This document shows positions 45,863-59,457 of a stretch of 64,000 nt of DNA, one piece after another. The position numbers were made by a program, and so were the translations under genes. Source of the stretch: Diphasiastrum complanatum (taxonomy: Eukaryota > Streptophyta > Lycopodiopsida > Lycopodiales > Lycopodiaceae); NCBI GenBank assembly GCA_029204225.1, contig CM055108.1, positions 582,217-646,216 on the forward strand. Direction: 5' to 3'. Below the pieces are notes generated by a model. That model ran no database searches and was not told the DNA's origin. It was given only the letters and a program-made list of their open reading frames with translations. Positions within the stretch are counted from its first letter, which is position 1; each line of letters opens with the position of its first letter.

Positions 45863-46382
45863 AGTTGTTTTCTTTGTAAAAGTATTATTTTATATCATAG
45901 CGACAGAAAAAATGGTCTTTTTAGTTCATGACTACATTTAAGAGAAGCGTTTGGCTAGAATAAACGGAGTCTATTAGATTTTCTGCTTAATAAAAGTTTC
46001 AATTGAAAGCATACCTTCGCTTTGTAGTACGACAATGCTTGGTTTGAGTAAAAACCAAAGCATACAAGAGAAAAGACCGTAGTGAAGGAAGTCACTACAT
46101 TATCACATGCACCGGTAGCAGCTTAGTATCGTATGATGAGACATTTTAAAATGAAAAATGAAATTTTGAGAACATCGATATACTACAAGAACAAAAAGCT
46201 GAATCATTTTTTCAAAAATGAGTCATTAGAATTCCCTCTATTCATCTTTAAATAGTAGCAAGTATGAAAGTAAAAGGCAACAAACAGTTATACAGTGTTA
46301 AAGCTATCTGTCCATTGTTGCTATTCGTTGGACTGCATGCTTGAGAACCATCAAATCTTTCAAAGTGTTATGAAAAGGTGAG

Positions 46383-46424
46383 GCTACTGTCCATTGTTGG
46401 ACAGTAGCTTGTAATTTTTTTTTT
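46383..46424. repeat. Perfect 11-bp hairpin beside a poly-T/A tail
   Basis: GCTACTGTCCA-TTGT-TGGACAGTAGC at 46383-46408, then a T-run at 46415-46424. The T-run may be the A-tail of a minus-strand retroposon extending to higher coordinates. Confidence 0.6.
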
Positions 46425-47080
46425 GATTAGGCAATCCGCCCATCGCTGGGTTTCATGTATAAGATTCACTTGAAAAATTCCCACCGAATCAAAATGCAAG
46501 CAAGCTATCTGCATCGCTGGACAGATGCGCCTTATTATGCCAATCATTATAGCCAAAAATCCACAAGGGATAGGGCTATAACTGCGTTGCATATCAGAGG
46601 TAAAAACACAATAAATGTAGACATACATGTGGCTAGTATGTCAGCACTGCCATCTGAATGTTTTTACGGAAAGCAGCCTCCATCGCCACCTTTTCCATGC
46701 CACCATGGGTTGCATTCTCCTACCCCATGCATAGGCACAAATGTGACACACAAATATCTTTATATATCTAGATATATATACACATACATATGTTCCCACA
46801 GAGTTGTGGGAATTCATGATACGGAACCATACCATACCATAAAAACCCTAAAAAACATTTGGGCAAAATAGCCAAAGAAAACTCAAAAAAGGTCTCAGAA
46901 TACTCGAAATGGCAAAAATGGTCCAAAAAAGCTCCAAGTCAACAAATAGAAAGTACATATTTCCATTTTCGATTATGTATTAGGCTTTTTTATTTTATCT
47001 TATTTTTCTACATTCTTTTCGTATATTTTGGGCATCTGTATTTCTTCTTAGATTGGTATATATATACATATGTATGTACA
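46425..47080 (-). mobile_element. Possible retroposon body (LINE/SINE-like) with A-tail
   Basis: Sequence upstream (minus strand) of the A-tail at 46424-46415. It ends CGGATTGCCTAATC before the tail, a plausible retroposon 3' end. No RT or endonuclease motif was recognised, and the 5' limit is unknown. Confidence 0.3.
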
Positions 47081-47098
47081 CACACACACACACACACT
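47081..47098. repeat. (CA)n microsatellite
   Basis: Nine CA units. Confidence 0.9.
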
Positions 47099-47273
47099 AG
47101 TGGGTAAGCTCGTCGATGGCGGGTGGGCGGACGTTGATTGCAGATGGTTTGTGTTTTGGTCGGGGACGTCGATGGCGGATGGTTTGCGTTTTGGACAGGA
47201 GGGCATTTTGGGTGGCAGTTGATGCTTTTGACGATGGCAAGAGGCTGATTGTGGATTGTTTTCTCATGTGGCC

Positions 47274-47430
<157 letters not shown>

Positions 47431-48227
47431 AACTTTATTAACTTCTTTTCCATGCCAAAAGGCATATAAGACGAACAAGTACATCGAAATGGATGGCACC
47501 AAGACGGAGCAATGCCGTCAAAACAACATAACTAAAACCAAACTAACTAAGAATAGAAAAATATCTCTTCAGTGCTCTAACTCTCAACCTAACTATGAAG
47601 AATCTCTAAAAAATGTTGACCATCCCGAAAAAGAACCGTTTTGCCTATGGCATTTGCTTCCTCAATGAGTTGCTTCCGTTCCTTCCACTGTAAGGCAATT
47701 AGATTCTCATAAACAAAAACGTTATTGCCTTCAAGCCATCCACGACGCTTAAGAACTTCATTAAGATAATCAGTGTATTTGAAACGGATGAAGACAACCG
47801 AAGAGTCGAACTTACTGTGCCAAGCTGCTTCAATGGCGCCTTCCTCTTCCTCACAGGAAAGTGAGGCTAGAAGTTCTTTGGCTGCAAGCAGGGGGTCGGT
47901 TTCAGAAAGACCTCTGACGCAAATGTTTTGAGATTTGTATTCTCGTTTGGCTTGTTCTTCCATCGTCTGTGAAACCATCTTATTGCTTATTGCTTCGGTA
48001 TTTTTAGGCATGTCGGCCCAACTTTTTTTCGAGGTCTGAATTTTCTCCTCTAGTGCTTTGACTTGATCAGGGTTCACCTGCGAAATAGTGCTTAAGATAG
48101 CCATTTGCATCTTGAGAGTGGTGATTTTCGTTTCAAGCAGATTTACCTGTTCCTTGAGTGCAAGCAAATCCGTTTGCATATTACTTATGAATGTCATCAA
48201 TCCCGAAAGGGGTGGAGCACTACACAT
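47431..48227 (-). mobile_element. LINE-derived element carrying an ORF1-like frame
   Basis: Minus-strand frame 48227-47589, about 212 codons: a coiled coil (residues about 10-75, ALKEQVNLLETKITTLKMQ) and then an RNA-binding module typical of LINE ORF1 proteins (NICVRGLSE at about 122-130, a VVFIRFKY strand, VLKRRGWLEGNNVFVYENL). It is followed by a 3' region with the ATGCC-TTTT-GGCAT hairpin, AATAAA and a pyrimidine tail. No endonuclease or reverse transcriptase follows, so ORF2 is deleted, or this is a non-autonomous derivative. The same 3' end occurs at 5.6 kb. Confidence 0.65.
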
Positions 48228-48579
48228 CTACAAGACCTCATATGTGTCCACTCGAGACTGCCATGGTCCTACACACCATGTTCATGGCGATGATGGTGAT
48301 GGTGAAGGCAATGGTTGTTCATTGCCTTTTCGATGGGTGATGACCCACAGGAACAGGCCGAGAGCAGCGGCAAACCATGCCTTGCATACACAATGCACCA
48401 AGTAGCAACCGGACAACAAACAGCAGGTCCAATGCGTAGAGGAGTGGCGTTGTTGATTAGTGCACTACTAGTAGAGAGGTAGGAAGGATCCGCAATCCAG
48501 TAGCCAGCATGTAGCGAGCATGTTAGTCAGTATGAGCGGTAGAGGGGGTAGCCACAGAGAGGAAGTGGCTACCTTCCTG

Positions 48580-48718
<139 letters not shown>

Positions 48719-48779
48719 AGACTTGCAAATGTTGACAATGTTGTATAGGTATGTTGTCAGCATTATAGGTGGATCTCAC

Positions 48780-50811
48780 TGGCTCGCTTAAGAGGTGCAG
48801 GTAGATTCAACAAGTGTGTCCTTCACTTATTTCATGTTGAAAAAAAAAGAACCATGTCTAAAACTACCATTGTGAAGCCTATTAACTAGCTATGCAATTT
48901 TGTCCCAATTCAAGTTGAAATTTTAAATATAAAAAATAAAATCATGCGATATTGAATTATACATGTTGTGTATAAGCATTTTTGTATAGTTCCATGCTTT
49001 CTCGAATTTCATAGAGGTAAACTAATGATTGATATGATATTGCTCTACATAAAGTGCATTGAATGTACAGACTCAAAATTGAGCAAACCAACTTCTCGTA
49101 ATTGAAATATGCAAACTTGGAATAGTGAGACCATGCTTTCGATGCAAAACCTAATCATAGTGTGCTCTCTATTCTCTAATGTTTGTTCTCAAATGAACAT
49201 GTGATTGGTGCTGACCTAATCATAGACTAGAGGCATATTTCCGGAGGCCAATGAGGGAGCTAGTGCGAGTTGAGGGCGAGCACCAGTAAATTCCATATTG
49301 AAAAATTCACATATTGAACATATTTGTCTTGTATTTCTAATTGTATGAAAAGCAAATTGAAATTGCAATTAACATTATCTTGTACATATATTGACATATA
49401 TATTTAACTTGCCATTGATACAAAGTTGCTATTCTATTTTTTTGATAATTTTAAAAAATATCATTCCAAAAAATATAGAATGTTATTTATAAATAATAAT
49501 AATAAGTACCAAATACTGATATATAACTTCGCAACTTTTATCAGTTAATGAATTGGTCTATGATTATGTATTCGTGAAAACATGAGAAGAAATTGTAAAA
49601 TGTTTGACTTTTTTTTTTGTTAGCAAGAATAAGTAGTTAGAGCACCTTTAATGGCCTTTCAATCAATATTGCAACCAAGTTATTAAGCATGAGAATGAAA
49701 CATTCACTTTATAAAAAGAATCCAAATATGATTATTATTTGAATGAACGTATAGGTAAAGAGTGAATATCTTTAAGTGTTCATTAATAACAATGAAATAA
49801 TGGTAAGTAGAATTACTTCTAAAAAAAACCAAGATAAATGAAAAAGATGCATCCACTTTCTCTAAGTCTAATATAGTATGATGTACTAGTTTGTTCGCTA
49901 CTAGAAGAGTATGCGCAAGACAAGCAATATATGTTTGAAGTTGAATAGAAATACATCTTAACTTAGGAACTGACAAACTAGTTAAAACAACGATGTAGAA
50001 GAAAAATAGCATACGATAATATGATTCGCTGGAGATTATCAGAAATAAAAAGAAAAAAACATTTTCCAAAAAAATCTGCACGAAACTCAATATGAAATCA
50101 AGGTCTAGTAGACTACAACAAAAAGCACAACCGAACGCACAGAAGACATCGACCCTAGCCACAAGAAGCTGTAATGTAACACCAAAATCGCCATATATAA
50201 ATTTGTTTGGTACAAGTGTATGAAAGATTCTGAAGAGTTCTAATCAACAACATAGCTCCACTTGTACTTAGTTGACAAATATAAACTAATCTATTTACAA
50301 TCAGAAGTGTCAAAGCAATTTGCAAACAATTAGAAATAGAGAGTTACAAGACAGCTCCATAAATGGAGCTGCATTGAAAAACCCATTTGGTTACTAAGTC
50401 ATCTAGCAAGTGACTGAGTTAAACGCACACCCTGGTCACCATCGACTGACATCGTTTGCCATCCTACAATCTTGATCAAGCCTGCAACACAACACAAAAC
50501 AACACTCAAACCGTCTAATTCAGACAACACGAATAGAACAGACACAACAATCACAATAGTCATAAGCAATGAAAGCAAACAGGTAACACACAAATTGTCG
50601 GCTTCCATTTTCATTGTTAGGTTGAGAATGGACATACCGTGCTACTTCGTATTCAGATTACTGCGACGATAAATTTTGTTTCATCCCCTCTATAATTTTC
50701 AATGTCAGCTTATGTTTTATTTGTCAAACATGGTTTAGAAACCGCTAATGGTGATGGTTTTTCGCTTGTGAGCGAGAAATTCATATGCTAGCCTTCTCTG
50801 TTTACAAAAGC

Positions 50812-50868
<57 letters not shown>

Positions 50869-53700
50869 TATTTATGATATACTAAGTAGATTTAATATTA
50901 GCAAAAAACTTAATCTTTTTGTTTCTCTAGGCATTATCTAATGATATAAATGACATCTGAAATGGGATTTCTAAATTTGGATCTATTTCAATTTCACAAA
51001 TAGAGATACATAAAAATATTGTTGATGTCAATTTCTAATTCTAATCCATTATCCTTCCACATGGTAATTATTCAAATTGGCAAGGATTGATCCTGAAATA
51101 AACAAAGCTTTTTTGGAAGCTAGCTCAATGGTTCAAATGATAAAGAGAAAATTCTTTGGAACAGTTGTAAACGCTTTGTTTTCATCATAAAAGGATTATT
51201 TATTGTTTTGAAAATTGTCGTACTAAATCTAAAACCAAAATAAAAAATTATTTTTTTCATAAACATTTTGCAAAAAATTGTTTGAAAGAATACTGAGCAA
51301 GCTTTGTAAAATATTTGAGATGTTTCCACAATGTTAGTGTTTGTTAGACAAAGTTAGTTGTTAAAGAGCCATCTTTTTGATCAAGTGTAAGATGGCAAAA
51401 AGAGAGGTGGCAATTTTCCTCTCAATTTTATAAACTAGAATATTCGCCTTTCTCCCAAACGCCAATGCAATATGAAAAATGAAATTCGAAATTGCGATAT
51501 GCAAATTGCCATTTTTTTTAATTATTGTTCTATTGAAATCTTTTCCTAAATTGAAAATAGGAGATGAATGTGCTAGTCATACTAGTATTTTAAAGTTATT
51601 TATTGATCCTTCTAGAGTAGGTTCTCTATCATAGGTAGGACACCAAACATGTTTCTTTATAACCTGTTAACCAAATTCTTAATGCTAGAATAGATGCTAA
51701 AGAAATACCCCTTCCTCATGAACTCATTTTGAATCATGATCTTATGACTGAATTTTATCCAAGTTTTGGTAAATAATTTTTTTTGTCCATTTTTTAATTT
51801 GAATTGTTTCAGCTCTTCTGTTATAATTAATGTATGCCTTCTCTTATGAATCTATCATTTGATTGCTCAAATGCAAGCAATCGATTTCGAAATTTGTATA
51901 GTGACTACACATACAAATTTTAATGATTACATAAAATATGCTTTGATAACATTCACAATGCAAAAATTTTGTTAAGCCATGAAAAATTCGAAGAATATTT
52001 TGCTGTTTTATCTCTTTTTGAAATTTCGTATACGATATGAATTTTTGGAGTTAACCTGATAAAAGGACACAGATATGTAAAACAATAAAAATTTCTGACT
52101 CAAACGACAAATACAAGAGGTACTTGAATGAGTTCTGACGAGCTCATAAATCCACTCTGCAACAATAGAAAAAACAAAAATACAATGATGTGTAATTAGC
52201 AGTTGTTTTCATAATCTTCAGTATCAAATTGTACACGATCAGTCCGATACAATAATCTAACTTTAAATGACAGATTGAAATTCCTTTGAACATACAAATG
52301 AAGTAGTTAAAAATGTACTTTGAACAGTGGGACTTTGTATTCTTCAATTTGTTTAAGAAGCTTGCAAGAAATCAGAGATTATAATTGTTCTAAATTTGTA
52401 TCAGATTTTTATGCACTAATTTAAGTTAGAAAAGCATTTCAATTTATGCTATGTTTTCGCAAAGAGTAGTCAAATGCTAGCAGACTTAGAGAAAGCAAGT
52501 GGTAAATGGCCACAATTTCACCAGCATGTTCTTCTGCTTTATGTTGAGGCACGATGCATCGGAAAGATTCTACTGAATCAAATACAGTGAAATTGAAACT
52601 AATCACTTGTCTACTTGTTGAACTTCAAAAAACAAGTACACAAGAAACTGAAACTGAGCAACAAATACACAAGTTCTCTTGGAGCAAATTCTACTGAAAT
52701 CAATACAGTCTGATAATTTCTGCATGCACTCTGAAAATTTCTCGTCCCCCCACACATGTAAAAGAAGAGTTCTAATTGCATATTGTTCTACAAAACGTGA
52801 CTGCAAAATACCTGGTAAAGTTCAAGAAATAATTTTCTGAATGTCTCAGATAGCAATGATCCCGTAAATCATACAAGTCCAGCTACAAACTGCTAGTCTG
52901 GCAGCAAAACATGGTCAATCTTTTACGTCGCTGTTGTGGCAGCAAAACTTCCACCTGACTGAAATGTACCTGCAAACAACGAGGCAACAGAGGACTTGCT
53001 AAGAAAAAGATTTCCACGTGATTCAGGCATGTGTTATGTGCAGCATGTTGATCGTTGACCACATGCAATTGAAACAATAGTGAGAAACGTTGGAGTCTCT
53101 GCTGATCGCTGTGTTCCTGTTTGCTACTTTGCTATTCCGTTGCAAATCGAGACAACTGATATCAACAAATTGCTGCGTAGTCTGCCAAAAAAACATCCAC
53201 TGAGTTTGTGCTGCAAACGTCCGCTCCTTCCCTGGTTTTTCACGAAAATCTACCTGCAAATATGAACTCTGCAACGTTCTGCCACCTTCAACTTTCTAAC
53301 GTTGTAACCTGTGATACTCCTTTGCAAAGCGCTACTCTCCTATTGTAATCATTTATATGCTATGCAACAACAATGCAAGAAAAAGCAACATAAAAACACA
53401 TCTACGATCAGAAACTCGCATCGAAATTGCCAATAGAAAAGTGTTCTTGCTTTTCGGACATGCAATAGAGGAAGAAGAAGAAATTAGCATGCAGACTGCA
53501 AAGAGAAAAGCTCTTCTTGCTTTTCGGACATGCGGCAGATGAACAAGCGCTTAAACTCTCTATTTATGTCAGCCATGAAATCGTAGCCTTTCGTTGCAAT
53601 ACAAATCTATAGCCTACAACATGCCACGTGGCTATTGTCTTTGAGCAAAGATCCTAAACTTCGGTATAGGACAAAGTTTTAAATACACTGGCCAGATGAA
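48780..53700. other. AT-rich intergenic region, no confident gene
   Basis: Short open frames only. A possible terminal exon on the minus strand at 50485-50399 has acceptor TTGTGTTGCAG, then GLIKIVGWQTMSVDGDQG and a TGA. It is too short to assign. (TG)n lies at 50812-50867. A 24-base word ending CTTGCTTTTCGGACATGC occurs twice, near 53440 and 53511. Confidence 0.5.
50812..50867. repeat. (TG)n microsatellite
   Basis: About 28 TG units. Confidence 0.97.
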
Positions 53701-53770
53701 AAAAAGAAAAACTACCAAGTGGGGAATTTGCTCATTTCGTATATGCTCCCAAGCTTTTGTGTCCAAGCGT

Positions 53771-56700
53771 CTAGTCACACCATTTTGGAGAAAACCTTGA
53801 GGACTTCACCAATTTGAGTGTTGGAGAGCCCAATGCCATGAGAGGTGCCCATTTGTAAATGCAAACGCCAGACTTGAGCATGTGTAGCATGGCCGATTGC
53901 ATAGACACAACAATGGTTTGATTGTTGTCCACCAAATGTTGGAAGAGCCCTACACAATTAGCACAAACGTTATGTCTTTCGATGCTAAAGGAAGAAATGC
54001 ACTACACCCACATGCCCATTTTTGTTCTGACATAAGAATTTCACTAGTATGAAATATATGGGGAGGATGCTCGTGACTTCCTCACCTGTCACAAGGTCTT
54101 TGGTGCTGTCATCATCCACTTTCCAAAGTGTGAGTACTACAGAAGAGGCACCTGCCTGCAAGACAGCCCGCCCTAGGCCCAATAAGCCTTCACTAGAGAC
54201 TTCGCCCTCGCCTGTTTGGCATGCACTTAAGACCACCAGTCCAGCACGGATACCCCCCTCCAGCTTTCCAACCTCATTGGCTGTGAGAACTTCGGATGTT
54301 CTAGACACGGCCTGGATAGCGCCATCTCTGCCTAACATCCTGCTTACTACAAGGCTTCTCAATGAGGTGGCTGATGCTGCATTTACTTTTTTACAATGCC
54401 CTTGCCCTGGCCCTGGCCCTTGCATGACCAGAGCACCATGTGGATAGGCATTATTCACTATCCCATGAGTAACAAGCACAACCACACTTGCATTACGCAG
54501 GCCATCAATTACAGCGTCTTTTGTCATTCTTAACCCAACCAAAGGCTCAACGTACAGTTTCTTGGCCACATTGTGTGCCTCCTTGGCTGCTCCTTCCAGT
54601 GGCAGTAATCCCAATCCCATTGGCTCAGGATTACCAGCAACGAATGGCACAGCCAATGTACCTGCCTGCATTCCTTCTTCAAATGCAGATTGTTGTGAGA
54701 AACACTGCAGAAGAGCTCGAATCGATGGGATAATGCCTACAGCCTTCTGTTCGATCAGGAACTCTTTCTGTTCTTTGTTATAAAGGGCAGCAAAGGGCAC
54801 AAGTGACAAGTTCTCATGTGGAGCAAAGATAACAATGCTACAACCTTCAATGTACTGCCAAATAGGCTCCAGGAGCAGTGTATAAAGTATGGACAATCCC
54901 AGCATAGCCTTGTCATCTGCACGCTTCACAATCTCAGAGCGCGTCCGTTTTATGAGAGCATTCAGTGTCTTACCCATTCCTGAATATTTATTGTTGGCAA
55001 AGTAATCTTGGAGTCCGACATACTGAAAATGGACTGAGAGCTCAGATGCCTGCTCTAAGACAACATATATATAGAGGTAACCTTCAGACTCTGCATATGT
55101 GTATTCTACAATAGCTGCTTCCGAGCCACAACTGCGAATGGCTTGATGGATACATTCTTTAGCTAGTTCATCATCCTTGTCGAACCACAGAGGATCCTCT
55201 TTTCCCATCTGTTTTGTGTGGAGATTATCACTTCGAAGGTGCCCCATCAAATGAAAGAACAGACGCATGCGACCTCTCTCGGCCCACAACAGTGCTTTTA
55301 GGTAATCTGGTGCTTCACGATAAGTTTCGTCGGCAAGCAAACACTGCATAAAAATAAACACATGTTTCATCTCCCCGCCCAACAAACTAACCCAGGCTGA
55401 TTCAAGGTCATGCAGCTCCATCTGGAGTGTGGCAAAAAGGATAGCTGATTCGCGAGTTTCAGCTATAGCTGCTTCTGCAAGTGCACCTTTTAGGTCCCCT
55501 TCCTCTTTTCCAGGCTCCAGAAAGGCTTCTAGGTGATATAGATGGGCCTGTACATATTTGAGCTTGGCAATAAGAATTCGGTTATTACCTGCATACAATC
55601 GTGCTTTCTCTAACTTGTTCGATGCTTTCTTTGGATCCTTCAAACGAACCAATATTGTTGCCTGACCGGCATAAGCCTTGGCCAAAGCATCAACATCAGG
55701 GTGGGAGAGACACTCAAGGATGGATATTGCGGATTCATACTCTTGGAATGCTTTGCTATTATCCTTCTCAAATGCTTTGCTACCAGTTCTTTTGATAAAT
55801 TTTTCCTTAAATGCTTTTTGCATATATACCTCTGCCCTATTTATGCGTATGTGAGCAAAAAAAAGATGTTGGTCTTTAGGGACCAATTGCCATGCCTCCT
55901 CATACTTGAGGAGAGCATCATCAAATTCACCTAAATTTTTGTAAGAATTTGCCAAATTGCCAATAGCTCCATATTGCAGCATCCAATCCGAGTTAGATTG
56001 TGTCGAAACTAATTTGTTGAAAGTCTCAACTGCCTCCTCGTAATTTACAACTGAGCTAGATGCTACTCCAGACATCAACTCCCAGGTGTACTGGTGGGAA
56101 CTTTCCTTAGGATACTTATTCAGGATTGCCTGAAATGATTTTGCCAGCTGGAATGCATCCCAAACCTGCTGATTTTCCACGTAGCCACAGAATAGGGCTA
56201 GATAATTCAGGGCTAGAATCTCCGATTGAAAGACTTGCTGCTCTTCCAAAATCTTCCTTGCAGCTTCCAATGTAGAAATTCCCTCAGACAAGTTTCCCAG
56301 TCCGAGTAGAGCTTGTCCAAGTCTCGTCAGTAACTCCGCCTTCACATCCCACTCGGTCTCTAGTAGTCTAGAGTATTCTTCCATTGCTTTTGTGAATGCT
56401 TCGAAAGCACACTGACATCTTCCCACAAATTGCAAGGCAAAACCTGCATGTATATCACATCTAAGCTTCATTTTCTCACTCTGAGCTATTCCTTTGCATT
56501 TTTTGTACAGCGTCCAAGCCTCCTCCCACTCACCAAACTGACTAGCCAATTCTGCAAGCGCCCATTGCAACCAGTAAAACAAGTTCAGCTCAAAGCTTTC
56601 CTGAGAAAAGGAATTGCACTCGTTGCTTATCAGGCTCACAGCGTCTTGGAAGCATTGGCGTCCTTCCTCCAACATCCCATTTTGAACCCTCGCTCCACCC

Positions 56701-57755
56701 AAACAGCCCAATGCTTCTGCGTGTAGTACTGTGACCGAAGTTTGAGACAACAGGTTATCTTTGGTATTGGGCATCCACTTAGGGGTGTTGCCCTGAACAA
56801 GTGAAAGAGTCTTCTTCAACCATGTGCTTGCATCCAGAAGACAGGTAGCTTGGTCTGTCGCATCCTCAATTTTAAAGGCTGCTTCTAAGCTGGAGGTGAA
56901 GCTTTCTATAGCTTTATCTTGCCTTCCGAGGTAAATAGTCTCCACAGAACCGGTGATCCACCAAAATCTGCTCTCAGATTTGAATTTTTCTTCCCGTGCG
57001 GCCAACCTCGCAGCTTCTGCAAACACCTGCCTTGCTTTTTCGTAATTCTGAAGATCAAGATAGATATCCCCCATGAGTTTATGTGCCCAAAAAAGCAATT
57101 GTAGTTGAGGGCGTGACTGTATGCAGCTCCGGCAGTAGTCTAATGCTTTTTCAAAGGCCTGCTCCCGATCACTTACAAGAGTTTTCGCAACTCGCCCGTG
57201 TGCGAGTCCTAAAAAGTAATGCAAGGCGGCAGGGTCTGCAGCGGCGTCATCGAGACCTTGAAGATACCCAAGTGCATTCTCGTAATCCTCAGAATAACAG
57301 AGCAGCTTACCCAGCACATACCTCCCCCGACTGACACGACTGGACCAGAGACCAACAATTTCATCGCCACTTTCTTGGGCAAGTGCCAATCCTCGAAGAA
57401 GTACCCGCCTCGATGCCTCCTCATCGATTTCCTCCAGCAGCAGACCCTGTTCAATGCAACAGAGCGCCTCAAGTCCTGTTTCCCCGTCCTCGTGACAAAG
57501 TTGCTCAAGCTGATCAAACTTGGCAATGGCCTCGCGACGCCTGCCAAGGAACTTGAGCGCCACCGCAATTCGGTTGTGGACAGAGAAAAATAAAGGGCGT
57601 GGGCGTGCATGGGCACAGCCTTGAAGCCTTGCAAGGGCCTCTTCGAGATCCGCAGGCTTAGGCTCAAAGCTGTCCCGAAAGAGTTTGTCGTAGAAGGCGA
57701 TGGCATCCTGGACATCATTGTGTTGGTGGAGCTCCACAACCTTCTCTTCTGACAT
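53771..57755 (-). CDS. TPR-CHAT protein (caspase-like CHAT domain)
   Basis: Two exons: 57755-54086 and 53949-53771. The intron has donor ACAG/GTGAGG and acceptor GTGTAG. Phase 1 is kept, giving 1282 codons. Residues about 10-820 form many tetratricopeptide-like repeats (e.g. YGAIGNLANSYKNLGEFDDA). Residues about 830-1280 form a CHAT domain of the caspase/separase-related clan, with a catalytic-type His in VLVTHGIVNNAYPHG (about 1096) and Cys in LSACQTGEGEVSSEGL (about 1178), then LTLWKVDDDSTKDL. Exon 2 completes the domain with LFQHLVDNNQT, AMLHMLKSGVC and KWAPLMALGSPTL. Without it the frame would read into the intron and lose the domain end. Such proteins are proposed proteases or scaffolds, and plant roles are little studied. 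The start is the first ATG of a long frame, preceded by an in-frame stop. Confidence 0.9.
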
Positions 57756-58660
57756 TTAATACCACAGAAAGTGTGTGTGCGTGTGCGGGGGAGAAAAGAA
57801 AAAAGTCCTTGGTGGGTTGTGGCACCCTCACAGACAAAACCATGGGATTGTATGGGTGTGTGTGCGCCTGCGTCCGTTCCGAAATGTACGTCCTTGTTTG
57901 CTGAGCAACAAAAACCCTTCTTTATTCAAGCACGTTCACTTGACGCGCTTCCATTTTTTTTTCACAGGCAGCAGGTCTCCCTTTGTCGAAGCCTAAAAAA
58001 TAACCTTGTATTAAGCCTTGCCCAAGGTACATCTTCCAAACCAATCAAGGCACGATTCAGCTACCCACGCAGCCACAATTCTATGCTGTCCTTGTCTCCG
58101 CAGCTGGCTAAATACAACCACATGCGCTGCCTTTCAAACTTGTGAGTAAAACGCTAATCATCCAGTTGGAAGAACGGATTGCCTGGCATCCTTTGCCACA
58201 TTCGAGGTTCGAGAATCGAACGCTAGCTGCTACCCCCGCTGAAACATAAAAGGAGTTTGACGAGACTTCACGCCACTTCCTGCAGCCACAGTCTAGCTAC
58301 AAAATTGGGTTGATCACGTCGCCCTTTACCGGCCTGCACATCATGCATGTGAGGTGATCCGTCACGAGGCACACGTTGAGGCTTGGGCTAGAGCTTTTTC
58401 GCGGGCTGCTTTGTTGAAGCAGCTTCTTCTTTATCAGTAAATGCAACGATCGACTGCTGCAAAATCTGAAAGCTCAACCTGGGCACTCCAACTCCAACAG
58501 CGTAGCGGTGTACGTCGGTACTCTCACAAGCCACGTAATTATTTTACGGCTTTTTTGGGCTTGCATAATATAGAGCCATAAAAAAAAAGTCTTTTTTAAT
58601 TTTCACACTGCTTGCCTGCAACTGCTGCGTGACACAGAGCAAAAGCGCGCCCTGCTGATT
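57756..58660 (-). promoter_or_regulatory. Upstream region of the TPR-CHAT gene
   Basis: Contains a CA/GT-rich stretch next to the ATG (57766-57790) and no other gene. No core-promoter element stands out enough to mark. Confidence 0.35.
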
Positions 58661-58662
58661 GC

Positions 58663-59100
58663 TGCGTGAGAGAGAGAGAGAAAGATAGATAGGGCATCTT
58701 GCTGCCTGCGAACTGCTGCGTTTGTGAGAGAAAGAAAGAGCTCTGATACGGGGAGAGAGAGAACTCCGCTCATGAGAGAGAGAGCTTTGCTGCCTAAAGA
58801 AAGGGAACTCGGCTGCCTGTTCTGTTGCTTGCAAAGAGAGAGAGAAAGATTGCAAAGCGAGAGAGAGAGAGAGAGAGGGAGCCCACCCTCCTGCCTGCTT
58901 ATATATATAGAGAGAGAGAGAGAGAGCGCCGTGATGCCTTGCTCACTAACGCCTTGCTCCTGTACAAAGAGAGAGAGAGAGCGCTATACTATGCAGCCTG
59001 CCTAGAGAGATAGAGCGATGGGACTGTAGAGAAATAGCCCATAAAACTTAGAGAGAGATAAAGAGCATGAGAGAATTATGCCATTATAGAGAGAGAAAGC
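58663..59100. repeat. GA-rich low-complexity block with repeated CTGCCTG(C) words
   Basis: Many short (GA)n runs separated by words such as GCTGCCTGC or TGCTGCGT. Imperfect units of about 35-60 bases look like a diverged minisatellite. Confidence 0.75.
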
Positions 59101-59136
59101 TTATAAAATTAAAGGTCACTCAATGTTAATTGGTCT

Positions 59137-59304
59137 GGCCATTATTATAAATAATTATAAATAATCTGGGACCCACAACTCATGACACAACTAACGGGAG
59201 GGAGTGGCCATTATTATAAATAATCTGGGACCCACAACTCATGGGAGGGAGCTCTCCGTCTCTGCCACTTAATGCTCGGTCCCGAATTATTTATGATAAT
59301 GGCC
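59137..59304. mobile_element. MITE-like inverted repeat
   Basis: GGCCATTATTATAAATAATC followed by TGGGACC (59206-) is matched in reverse complement by 59278-59304 (GGTCCCGAATTATTTATGAT then AATGGCC). A second direct copy of the left arm starts at 59137. The arms are about 27 bases with a few mismatches, and no coding sequence lies between them. A target duplication was not identified. Confidence 0.5.
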
Positions 59305-59457
59305 CTCTCAAGGAGCATCCTAATCCCCACCCTCATTGCCATGGCATCCATGGGGCCCTTCCAATAAGAGATGGGGGAGGACAAGGAGAGGTGGTGGTGC
59401 ACCCACCACCACCTTTGGATCATGTATGCATCCTCACTACATGGCAGTGAGGGTGAG

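Noticed and set aside
50399-50635. Small membrane protein frame on the minus strand
   Set aside because: The hydrophobic part precedes a good acceptor and looks like intron. Only the last 29 codons could be an exon, and no partner exon was found.
53985-54085. Continuation of the TPR-CHAT frame to 53985 as the true C-terminus
   Set aside because: The sequence after the ACAG/GTGAGG donor does not look like CHAT, whereas the in-phase exon at 53949-53771 completes the domain.
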